From assembly GCA_963930655.1 (NCBI GenBank), contig OZ005601.1:27156921-27220920 (forward strand): 64,000 nucleotides of DNA, in the 5' to 3' direction. This DNA comes from Myrica gale. Its lineage: Eukaryota > Streptophyta > Magnoliopsida > Fagales > Myricaceae. Positions 37,130-47,627 of the stretch are shown here, one piece after another (position 1 is the first letter of the stretch; each line of letters begins with the position of its first letter). Both the position numbers and the translations under genes were made by a program. The notes beneath the pieces were generated by a model, which saw nothing but the letters and a program-made list of their open reading frames with translations, did not search any database and was not told where the DNA came from.

Positions 37130-37560
37130 TTTATTTCGTGACCATTGAGGGCACTAAAAGTATTGTTGCTAAACTTCTAGTAGCGACAAATTTGTTATTA
37201 TTGTCGGAAAGTATTATTTTAGCAACTACCAACCTCGTCGTTAATAAAATTTATTTTGTCACTATTTTCCCTTTCAAGATCAATGAGAGCAACAGACATT
37301 TTTTTGTTGTTGCTAAAATTATATTAGTGACGAGTTTGTGATTATCTTCGGTAAAAGTTTTATTTAGCAACCACTCATCTTGTCTCTAATAAAATTTATT
37401 TTGTCACTATTTCTCTTTTCATGACCGGTTGGGGCAACAACTTCGCTTGTCGTTGCTAAAATTCTGGTAGTGACGAGTATGTGATTATCGTAGTTAAAAG
37501 TCTACTATTTGCGACGAAATTTAACTCATTGCTAAGAATTTCGTCACTATAGCCTGTTCT
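37130..37560. repeat. CACTA subterminal repeat array (right end)
   Basis: Several degenerate copies of TTGCTAAAATT.TAGTAGTGACGAG and related words, in both orientations, fill the last 430 bp before the end. A matching but more diverged set (GGTCGCTAAAGATTACTAATATGG and similar) lies at 29340-29660. Subterminal arrays of this kind bind the CACTA accessory protein. Confidence 0.7.
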
Positions 37561-40381
37561 TCTTGTAGTGAATGTGACAATCGATCTCTACATTTTTAGT
37601 CCTTTCATAAAAGACTGGATTTGCAGCAATGTGAAAAGCTGTTTGGTTATCACAAAATAACGTAGCAGCTATTATGTGAAAAATATGCAAGTCTTTGAGC
37701 AATCCAATTACCCATATTACCTCGCATACGGTGGATGTGATGGGGTCACTGGCCTAGTCACCTAACCAATGCTCAAATCCCTCACAAGTGCAACCTTGTG
37801 AGTACACACACCTCAAAGATGATGCTCAATTGGTCGTCCCATTGAGGTACTCTTCATATGTTCGAGCTCTATTTTTGGTATTTTGGATATAATCAAAAGA
37901 AATATAAAAGAAAGGTGGTGAGATGGGTAGATGGATTATAGGAACCTCGTGACGAAGCTAGAACAAGTTGAGGCTAATTCTAACCAAGACAAGGGTTTTG
38001 TAGGCCTTTCCCCTGTGGAATTTACTATTCCGCACATGTAAGTACTTACACATAGGCAAGCCTAAGCCACCCAAGGATGACCTAAAACCCGATAGGCGGA
38101 ACCTTGACAAGTAAAAGACCAAAGCTCAGCAGACCCACGACCAAGCTAAATACCTTTACTACTTACCAATGAACTCGGATCATTGTCAAGAGGTTGGTTA
38201 AGCAACGAGAGACCCACGCCCGCCACAAATAACCTTCCGCTCTTTAAAGACTGGCTACCTTGACAAAGGAAAGACCAAGTAATGAGAGAAACCACACCCG
38301 CCACAAATGTTTCTTCCCAAACAATTGCACCTTTAGGGGAAGGACCACCACTTGCCTCTAGTTTTTCTAACAAGGTAGAACCACGATGTAACACATCGGC
38401 AACGACAAGAACAACTAGGGAAAGGTTGATAAATTTGCAACTCATCCCACAATCCCTTAAAAATTGTGAAGTAGACACTGACAGAATCAAATCCTTGAGT
38501 GAGAGAAGCAATGTGTTTTCGCAGTTGAAAAATGTGAGGTCCGTTAGCTTGGGAGAAATGATCACGAATATCACTCCAAACATCCTTAGCATCACTAATA
38601 TAAACTAATATAAGTAACGCTGACAACTATTTCTTTAGAAACCGCAATGATAATACAGGAAAATGTCATGTTGTTTGGAGCGGCACCAAGCACCAAACAA
38701 AGATCGGTGGAAGGAGGATGGGGATGAGTCCCATTAAGGAATTCCAGCTTATTTTTGGCCTTTAAAGCAATCAACATGGAACGACTCTAGGTGTGTTAAT
38801 TCTCACCAAAAACAAGGAAAAGTTACGAGACTCAGAATCACACTCACCATAATGGAGGTAATAAGGATTGGAAGGATGATCGTCCTTTGAAGAAATGTTG
38901 GTGGGAGGAGTAACAACGGGAGGGGAATCGGAAGAACTTGACATTTGGCTAAGAGTAATTGGTGAGGGAAAAAAATATCGGCTAATACCACATATCAAAT
39001 TGAGAGCAATTAGAAAAAATTTTGTATATTGCGTTAGAAAAGAATACAAGGCAGCAGCCAAATATACAAACTTTGCTCCAATCATATAGCGCGGTTATAC
39101 CAGCCTTCACGAGCTGTTATAAGAGAAAGCAAACGAATATTCTATTCTATGGTTACAACTGATTACACGTAGCATTTCACCCATTCTCTTTCTTCTTCAT
39201 CGTAGAATCTTTATCTTCTTGCTCTTGAGTCTGCTTGCCTATTGCTTCTTCACGAGTTGCAGCTTTATTTTCTTCACAACGTTAGGTGAACGTACATGTC
39301 ATCTGCTTGAATAAAAGTAGCAGACTTATCACAAAGAGGAGTAGGTAGTATGATCTGAGATTGGAAGTGGAATATGACGCAGATACTAACAGGAGAAAAA
39401 TATAAACAAGCCAAGTTGCTCGTTCGGAGAGAGAGTTGAAAGTTATGAATACAGATGGGTGAAAAATCATTTTGAGTTTCAAGATTATGGTATTAATATC
39501 ACGTTGGAGTTCGAACTATTAAATTCGTTACACTGCATCGAACCCTTGAACTTACCAAAATTTGTGAGTATGAACTCTCTGATGAGATCCGACCATTAAA
39601 ATTGTGATGCATGGCTAATTTATCACACATATCAATCATTAAGTTCTACTTTCTTTTATTCTACCCAATGACTTTTATTCAGAGAAGTAAAATGGGATTA
39701 GCACATTATTTTAAGAGGGAGTAGGTAGTAAAATCTGAGAAAGGAAGTGGAATATGATGCAGATACTTACCAGAAGAGAAAAACCAAGCCAATTTGCTTG
39801 TTTGGAGGGAGTAGTTGAAAGTTATGCATATTACGTGGGTCTTTTCTTCTTTTTTTCTCGATTGAGATACATACCAAATTAAATCCACAAGAGACGTAGA
39901 AGCTTGCGATAGTCAAATCCTGGGCGGTGGGTTCTTTTGTTAAGAAGGAAAAATCTTTGCCAAACTAGAATTAGGTTCGTTCGGCAAGGCATTATTTTCC
40001 AACTTCATCATTTGTATCACTGTGCCTACACATTTTGCTGTGTTCCTTTTGGGTTAATTTCAATGGGCGTCGAGTAGTATATCGACGACTTCCAGACAAT
40101 TCAATGCCGTGGCAGGTTTTAGCTGATAATTCGCTGCGTACCCGGCATCTTGAAAGACTGTCCGACAGAAAATATATATATCCAACCAACAAAAATATCC
40201 TCATAGTACTACTGTGTCAAACAAAATCAAATTGCAGTAACGAAGTTACAACATTAGACAAGCAATTCAGTCACCTTTCAATGTCTGAAAAACATAAACA
40301 TTATTTCCCAACGCCTAGCTAGTGGTCTTACCGGAAATTGAAATTCAGAAGCAAGTAAAGACATGGAACACTAGAACTACC

Positions 40382-43096
40382 TTACAACTCAGAATGAGCT
40401 GCTTCGTCTTCTTCTTCCACCACAGATGTCAATTTTATATTGTCAGAGTTCCTTACGGAGCAATTGGCACGAATTTCCCCTCTCTTGCCTGTCAACAAAC
40501 TCAGTTGCCCCATTTTAGTCATGGAATTCACAAAATCCTCAAAGAACAGCTCCTCATCAAGTGCAAAGCTAGTGACAATGTCCCTTGTCCTGCTATCCGT
40601 GTACAAATCTTGGTCTGATGTGAACAAGCCTTGGCGGTTCATGAGGTCAACATAGTACTTGTTATCAAATTTATTGGGCGAGCGGATGTCTAGAACCGTG
40701 GAGCCGTTGGAATCTTTTGAGGGGCAAATTACTTTGAGGTTCTTGTGGAAAGTTTTGTCCATGGTAGGGTCCCGAGTCGGGTAGAGCCGATCAGTGAAAC
40801 CGACGCAGTGGCCAATGCCAATGGTGTGGCCACCTGACAGGGCTACCACGTCGGTGGCATCAAGATTTTTTTTGGCCAGACTGGTAAGAAGGTCAGACGC
40901 GGTGCTTGTGGGTCCAGGGAGGTTTGCCAGTGTGGTTTCTTGGGTAGCGAAGTTTAGTCCGTCCCGCCTTCCTAATGGCACACTGTATTCAGGGCCTCCT
41001 GACTGGAGGGCAGAAAGGTTCAGCATCAGTTACATGAACAGAATATAAATCATAACTTTAAAGGCTACAAAGATTAATCTTGCTTCCATATCTGCGGATG
41101 TACTGTTTACAGGTTCAGTTTTTAGCAAATGGATTCAAGAAGCCTAAACATCTTTTGGGTAAGTATAAAAGTTCACTAATTCAAATCTCTAAGGGCATAA
41201 TACCCACAGAAAAGATATAATGCCCAAATTATTCCAATCCACATTCTTCTCACCGTTGATGTCAAGCTTATGGGGTGTGACTCTACGTCATGGGCATGGT
41301 CCATTACAAAAGGGATATATAGGCAATTCTTTGGTCACAGACCAAATAGAAAGGACAAAACGATATAATAAAGACCACTGGTTCAAATATTAAGGGAATC
41401 AATGCCGCTCATGCAGATCACGTCAGTACTTAAAGGGGTTGTTCAAGGCGAAGCACTTACTAGGAAAACTGAATCACGCGCAGCGAGAGCAGTGAGGTCA
41501 GCACAAGAGACGACACTTCCGCACTGTTTCTGGACAAGCTCCTGGAGCTGGTCGATGATCTGGAATGCCCGAGGTCTCAAGGTTAGGTTCGGAGGCGCTT
41601 CCTGTTCACTCGGACCACTGGCTGATCCATCTAGCAAAACCGAAGCATCACATCCCTGCCATTGCAACTTGCACGGTTATCTAAATGATATCGCAACCAA
41701 ACTAAAATGCTCCCACAAATTAAGTTGTTGCCACTTGCCAGCCAGTACAGCCAAAACAGGTCACAAGAAAACCAAGCCGGACCAGGAAAACGTAAAAGAA
41801 TGTTCCACCGATACCTTTTTTTGACAGAAGTACTAATTACAAAATTTATAATCACTAAAATTTTATCTATCGTTACAAAGAAAAATTCACTTCCTCACTT
41901 TTTCTCCAATCAAACACATCCTATGTTATTAATAGAAAGAACTCGCTCTAAACACTTAAGCACGTGGATTAAGGTAATTTGATCTTGGACTGTCGCTCTT
42001 GACATTTTTTTCCAATAAATTGAAGGTATAAAAGCATTACGATAAACTTGGTTTACCTGACCAGCCAAGTTCTGTTTCTTCTTTCAAGGTGAATATTGGA
42101 CTGTCGCTCTTGACATTTTTTTCCAATAAATTGAAGGTATAAAAGCATTACGATAAACTTGGTTTACCTGACCAGCCAAGTTCTGTTTCTTCTTTCAAGG
42201 TGAATAGGAATTAGCAGCTAGTTTAATCCGACATAGGTTTTGTCTTACTTTTCTGCTATCAAAATGACCTTATTCGTAATTTACCCAGAAAAGAGAAACC
42301 TTCCTTTTTTTTTTCTTTTTTTTTTGGGTCTAGGCAAAAGAAATACAGAGAAAAGTATATAAGTTTTGCTTTTTTCTTCTGTATTACGTGATATTCGTTG
42401 GTCTCTGACTCTCTGATACTGCAGGCACACACCCACACACAAGTGCGTAATTAACAGCACAGAGACCACCACTCCTAGAATATTCTTCATATAATCTAAG
42501 CCGATAATCATCTCATTACGCAGAACGTTTAGTCATGATCCCATTATGTAAATCATCACTGAACTTACTGTGAATAGCAGTTAGTTCTCTAAACATGGAA
42601 GTGAGCTCGGACAAGTAAAACAACATGGACAGCAAGCCTCAGCCTAATAGGAGGAAAGACGCAGTTCAAAAGAGCACCTCAGTTACCAATTAGCGTTTAC
42701 ATAACTTTAAACCTTGTTACCACAGACGAGTACGAATTTCTGAACACTTCCGTGTTTAATTTGCAGTAGTAAGGAGTTAGAAAGCCAGTGGTCAAAAGTC
42801 TAAACGGTGACCCAATGAGGTTATGTTAGATTCTTTGTTACCTGAACAAAGCAGTCGTGGAAATGGAGACGCAGCAAGCCAGCTGCTTGGCCAATATCCT
42901 CGCTGAAGACCTTCTTGAGGTGCTTCCTGACGATGGATTCAAGCTTAGGACAGCTAGAGTCGTAGAATGACCAAGAGAGTCCTTTCACTATAGAGACCGA
43001 GGGTTTTAGCTCTGAGGCACGAGCATTGGAAGCCAGGAAAAGAGAAGAGATGAAAACCACAGAGAGAAAAGAAGTAAAACCAGCTGGTCCAGCCAT
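40382..43096 (-). CDS. Class III peroxidase, Peroxidase-12-like (gene C)
   Basis: Three exons, 42842-43096, 41461-41655 and 40382-41002, all phase 0, give 356 residues. The signal peptide is MAGPAGFTSFLSVVFISSLF. Distal Arg76 and His80 lie in RLHFHDCF, the proximal haem ligand His209 in LSGGHTIGIGHC. GCDAS (not the GCDGS of gene B) opens exon 2; VVSCADLTALAARDSV, FDNKYYVDLMNRQGLF and KMGQLSLLTG follow. The acidic tail ends VVEEEDEAAHSEL. Intron 1 (1.19 kb) has a 111-bp tandem duplication of a piece that is single in gene B. The promoter TATA box is the same as in gene B. The gene is intact and secreted. Confidence 0.95.
41985..42206. repeat. 111-bp tandem duplication in intron 1 of peroxidase C
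   Basis: Two head-to-tail copies begin TTGGACTGTCGCTCTTGACA and end CTTTCAAGGTGAATA, with a period of 111 bp and apparently no mismatch. Gene B has the same segment once (about 28112-28215), so the duplication arose after the B/C split. Confidence 0.95.
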
Positions 43097-43135
43097 GGTG
43101 GGTTTTTGTGCAAAGAAACACCAAGATAAGGCCGC

Positions 43136-43146
43136 TTTATATAAAG
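43136..43146 (-). promoter_or_regulatory. TATA box of peroxidase C
   Basis: CTTTATATAAA on the minus strand, about 40 bp upstream of the ATG and identical to gene B. Confidence 0.6.
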
Positions 43147-43381
43147 GGAGACAAAGCTTACAGAGAACGAGAAAACAATAAACAATAGTTCCTCAAATTT
43201 GAATAGTATGAGCTTAGATTTTTTTTTTTGGTAAGTTAATATGCTTGACTTTTCGACGTAATACTAATGGGAAGTCTGAAAACTTCCAAAATATCTAAAA
43301 AGCCACGTGACATAAACTTACGGGCATATTTATTTTCAAGCTTTCACATCGCAATTTGGAATTTTGGAGAGCGAATTGACA

Positions 43382-43546
43382 GGGTGTTTGTTTTCCCAAA
43401 ATTTTGGGATTCGAAATTTTCAACAAAATAAGCACACTCTAAAATTTTTACTTTTTACATATATATTCTATTTTTCATAAATCTCAATAAAATAAAAATT
43501 TCCAAAATTTTAAAAATATTTCTCAAAATTTCCACGAACAAACACC
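43382..43546. mobile_element. 165-bp MITE in the peroxidase C promoter
   Basis: It starts GGGTGTTTGTTTTCCCAAAA and ends TTTCCACGAACAAACACC, with inverted ends. The paralogous promoter of gene B has only a short sequence (GCGAATTGTATAAAGCTTAG) at this point, so B shows the empty site. It lies about 290 bp upstream of the start codon of gene C. Confidence 0.8.
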
Positions 43547-43735
43547 GCTTAGAAAAAGGCGATCTTATCTGTTGAACTAGCCGCAGCAGCAGCAGCAGCC
43601 AGCAGAGGAGGCGTGTAAAAAGAAACGGAGGGCATCCTTTTTCAGGTCAATCTGATCAAACTCGGCAACCAATTAGGATACAACTGCTCACGCGGAGGAG
43701 TGGGTACCCTCCTTTTGTGACAATGACCACTGTCA

Positions 43736-44244
43736 TACAACTTTAAAATAATTTCCTTATTAAATTATTTTTTAATAAAATAAATATAAAAAATTACTTT
43801 TATTATTTTTTAAACAATTCTCGTAGATAAAAATTTAACTTAAATGCATCTCCTCACTTAAAGGGAGGAAAAAGAATTTAATAGTATATATTTTTTTTTT
43901 CTAAAATAATATTATATACTTTGTTCAATGAATGAGATGAGTCCAAAAACGCCTGCAGCCATCGAGGAAACCAGCACCAATGGGGGAACTTTACCAACTA
44001 AATTTGCCTATAAATAATGCACTTCACGAGAATGTTGAAGGGCTGGTGAGTATCAAAATCGAGAAGAGGAAGAAGGTAGAGATACTATTCAACTTTGAAT
44101 TTTTAACCTACTGGCTAGTATTTTCACACTCACAAAATTTTTCATGTAATTATAATTAATTTTAAATTTTAGTTAAAAAATAAAATAAAATAAAATATTT
44201 CTGCTTTAACATCAAATCAGTTATTTATATTATAATAAATTTAA
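43736..44244. other. Intergenic, no gene seen
   Basis: AT-rich DNA upstream of the duplicated block. Nothing was recognised. Confidence 0.4.
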
Positions 44245-44476
44245 GGGATAAATGTAAAATTAGTCCCTGTGCTATTCGCAAAAATCGATTTAGTCTCTGT
44301 GATATGAAAAACATCGATTTAGTCCTTATAATTTCAGAAAGTGATAAAATCAGTCCCTGATGGAGGACCAATAACAAACGAAAATAGAATCATAAGGACT
44401 AAATCAATATTTTTCATATCACAAGGATTAAATCAATTTTTGCGTATAATACAGAGACTGATTTTATATTTATTCT
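44245..44476. mobile_element. Short Mutator-like foldback element with 9-bp TSD
   Basis: The ends GGGATAAATGTAAAATTAGTC and GACTGATTTTATATTTATTCT are inverted copies; arms such as ATCGATTTAGTCTCTGTGATAT / ATATCACAAGGATTAAATC continue inwards. An exact 9-bp direct repeat TAAATTTAA lies at 44236-44244 and 44477-44485. Length 232 bp, no coding capacity. Confidence 0.85.
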
Positions 44477-45609
44477 TAAATTTAAAATAAATTATCTCTA
44501 TTAACTCTTTTACCCGCTTTATAATAAAATTTAGGCAAAATTTCAAATAAAATATATCATGTTTATCTATCTACTGTGTCGGTCTCTACACGTAAAGAGG
44601 AATAGATCCGAATATCTTTATGGGATCATCTTAAAAGTCGCGATTGCCTTTTTATTTTGTGACTTCTGAGCCTCCACAGTCATTACCCTCTTGATTTAGG
44701 ATCCGGCTCGAATTGCAGGGTCGCCGACTGAATTGCAGGGTGCAGTTCGGTGAAGTGTGGGTCCCGGGCGGGACCCACACCTCTGTCTTCTCACCGATTT
44801 GGACCTTCTGTGGTACCTAGGCAATATTTAGGTATTAAAGAGAATCTGTTCCATTGATTTATGCCACTTTGAAATTATCCACCAGGGAAAAGGATGGGAT
44901 CCCGAGCATTTTCCGATAGAGGCTGAAAATGTCATTTCCAAGGATGGGATCCCAACCACTTCCCTTATCAATAATCCAGCAGCAGCAGCCCACGTGCGTC
45001 TTTTCCGCTGTATGTCCGAAAGATCAGTAATCTTTTTTATTTATGTGAAACTTCTATTTTTAAAAAAATATTATAATATTTTTCTCTATATTAAAAAACA
45101 AAGGATCTGAACAGGCACGCCGTGCCTGTTTTAAGCTAGTGGCGCAGAAATTATATACGAATTTAGCATTAGAGGAGCCAAAAAATTTATTCCAAAATAA
45201 AAATGTCGAGAAACAAAAGAAAAATACATTTATTAAAATTAACCAAATAGGAAAATTATATTTATTAAAATTAAGATAAATGTATTAACTTAAAATCTTC
45301 AAATTTATCAACACTTTAATATCTTCGTTAAAAAATTTCATCAATTTAAATAATTTTTTTCTGTAAAATGATAATTCATCTCCATGATTTTTTTATGTGA
45401 CATTTTTACAGATAAAATCATAATTTTGTGCTCAGTCATTTTTTTTTTCAAGCTCGTGCTCGGTCATTTACTATTGAACCGATCGATCACAGCTCAATAG
45501 TGAACCGGCCTACATATAGTCAACTCTCCAAATTCCAATAAAACAAATAAAAACCACTACAATGTATTTTTCGTCTTATATATTAGGCAAAATTGCACAC
45601 ACACGGTCT
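44477..45609. other. Intergenic, no gene seen
   Basis: Around 44690-44780 and 44880-44970 the DNA is less AT-rich and has short direct repeats (GGATGGGATCCC at 44892 and 44943). No gene or element is recognised. Confidence 0.35.
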
Positions 45610-45617
45610 CTGAAGTA

Positions 45618-47227
45618 CAAGAGTGGTTACCGGTATTACTAGAGTAGGAATTTTCAAATTTCGATTCTGATACCGATAATAATCGGAGGCTTATATTGGC
45701 TTTCGATTTCAGTGCGGTAGATGTCGAAATTTCAGTAATTTCGGTACCAGAAATCCATAATTCCGGCAGCTATATATGAGCTGATTTTAGGCCCGTTTTG
45801 AGCCCAGAATTTTAATTTTTTCGGGCTTATTAATTACTATACAATTGACCTTATACTTGATTTTTTAGGCATATTTTTAAAGATGGATGTTGGTTCTAAA
45901 ATTTCAAAATTTAATTAGATGTTATATTGATATTAGATCCAATACTTTTTAATTTATTTACATATTATAATTCTATAATTGTTTCAATTGCATTAAATTA
46001 AAAAAAAAATCACATACATACACTAATGAAGGAAAAATGATACAAAATTGTAAATAACAAATTTACAAATTACAAATAAACATATAAATAAAATCTACAA
46101 ATAATACAAATTTACATTCTCGAAAAAAAAATCTACAAATATTACAAATTGGATAGTTGAATTGAATGGAATAAATGTTGGTTATGATAGTGTTAGTTTT
46201 GTATGACCTTTTTATCGGCTCTTACTTGGGGGCGCGGTGTCGGTGAGTCAACCGAAGGAGTAGAAGAAGAAGTAAACGGATCTATCTGAAAAAATAAAAA
46301 ATTTCGAAAAAAATTTATAACATACTCATTTAAAACTAAACATTTCAAATTTTCATTTAAAACTAAACATTTCCACAAATTTATTACATTCAAATATATA
46401 CTCATTCAAATTGCTAAACAATTTCACAATAAAATTGCATTAAAATATATACTAATATATCAACACAATTTCAAACTATTCCAAGAAAATTCAAATTGTA
46501 TCAAAATATATACTCTAAAATATATGTGCATACTGTCATACATAGATTATTCAAATTGCATTACAATATATACATCAACACAATTTCAAAACCAAATATC
46601 CAATCAATTATCAATCAAGCCCACTGTCCATCCTCCAATTGCAAACAGATTCACAACTTCAAAAAAAATCAAATCCTCCAACGATCCAATCAAGCTCATC
46701 CTCCACAGTTTCACAACCTAATCTATACTTTAAAATTCTAAATTAACTGATGAGTTAATAATTAACTAAATAAGTTAATGAATTTTTACCTCAATGCAAT
46801 GCACTGACCACTGACCAGTCTAACCACACACGACAAACTTCACAAACAATCTTGTAAGTTGTAACCTGCACTAAAAAATTTAATTACTTAACATATAATG
46901 AAATGAAGAAGTTAGTAACAACTAAACAACTAATTGTAATGAAAATGAAATTGAAAAAATAAACTAAAAAAAAAGGCAGAGTTGTTTAAAATCAAGAGAG
47001 AGAGAGAGAGAGAGAGAGCCAGAGAGGATTAGATGAAGAGAGGCAGTGTAATGGAGAGACAAAGAGTCTCCGTTGGCCCTGTTTTGGCGGAGAGGCAATT
47101 GGCCTTTTGCCTTCGACAGCGTCACCGGCTCACGGAGTCACAGTCGTGAGGTGAGAGAGAGAGCAGTGAGTGAGAGGCTGTCCACAAGAGTCCAAGACCA
47201 GAGGGAGAATCGCAAAGAGCGTGAGAC

Positions 47228-47260
<33 letters not shown>

Positions 47261-47627
47261 GAGCTCGAGAGACTAGAGAGAGAAAGAGAATTGTGTGACT
47301 GCGTGAGCCGTGAGGTGTGAGAGAGAGCAGTGTGGCGTGAGAGAGCTCAAGGAGAGAGCAACGAGGTGAGACCACGTGATAGAGCTAATATAGACTAAGA
47401 GACCGCGTGAGAGAGAGAGAAAATAGGGTTTTGAAATAAAACCCTAGGTCCAAAACTGTGCGTTTTGGATTTTTTTTAAAAAAACAACAACAACCCGGTA
47501 CCGGAATTTCACCTGGTTTCAACGAAATTACCAGTACCGGTATTTTCATATACCGTATACCGGTTTCAGTCGGTATACGGTGGGCGGTGGCAGGAAACGG
47601 TACCAACGGTAGATTTGCCCACCTCTA
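45618..47627. mobile_element. hAT-like element with CCGGTACCGG-rich ends
   Basis: The ends CAAGAGTGGTTACCGGTATT and the reversed right end TAGAGGTGGGCAAATCTACC are related. Both sides are rich in ACCGGTA/TACCGGT words. The flanking octamers CTGAAGTA (45610-45617) and CTAAAGTA (47628-47635) agree at 7 of 8 positions, as for a slightly aged hAT TSD. The interior has AT-rich DNA (45850-46750) and GA-rich runs (46998-47420). No transposase frame was recognised. Confidence 0.65.
46998..47020. repeat. (GA)n microsatellite
   Basis: An uninterrupted GA run inside the hAT-like element. A second one lies at 47229-47258. Confidence 0.9.

Larger units (their letters stand above)
29247..37570 (-). mobile_element. 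Complete CACTA (En/Spm) transposon, gene-capturing type
   Basis: The ends are CACTATAACAAATTTG and CTGTTCTTCTTGTAGTG. The second, reversed, gives CACTACAAGAAGAACAG, so both ends are of the CACTA type. A 3-bp TSD AAT is seen on both sides (29244-29246 and 37571-37573). Removing the element and one AAT rejoins the copia RNase H reading frame exactly (CHI then VREK), which proves the borders. Subterminal repeats of GTCGCTA/TAGTGACGA type fill about 29340-29660 and 37130-37560. Inside are a degenerate tnp2 transposase, a nested hAT and host-gene exons. Confidence 0.95.
29061..39280 (-). mobile_element. Internally deleted Ty1/copia element, interrupted by a CACTA element
   Basis: All parts are on the minus strand. 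A gag start lies at 38940-38200: MSSSSDSPPVVTPPTNISSK, NPYYLHYGE, LIALKAKNKL.FLNGTHPHPP, DAKDVWSDIRDHFSQ and QLRKHIASLTQG, in shifted frames. An RNase H piece lies at about 37740-37571: [18 protein letters not shown] then [12 protein letters not shown]. It continues on the far side of the CACTA element, from 29246, with VREKVQAG and, after a frameshift, KILYLKTN. Protease, integrase and reverse transcriptase are missing, since only about 460 bp separate gag from RNase H. LTRs were not found, so the outer limits are approximate. Confidence 0.8.
39286..43735. repeat. Segmental duplication, copy carrying peroxidase C
   Basis: Counterpart of 22940-29060. It covers the 3' flank, the gene and the promoter. 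Inside the 3' flank a piece of about 120 bp (GAGTAGGTAGTA...GTTGAAAGTTATG) occurs twice, at about 39340-39450 and 39718-39835, so this copy had its own local duplication. The promoter contains a 165-bp MITE absent from copy B. Confidence 0.85.
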
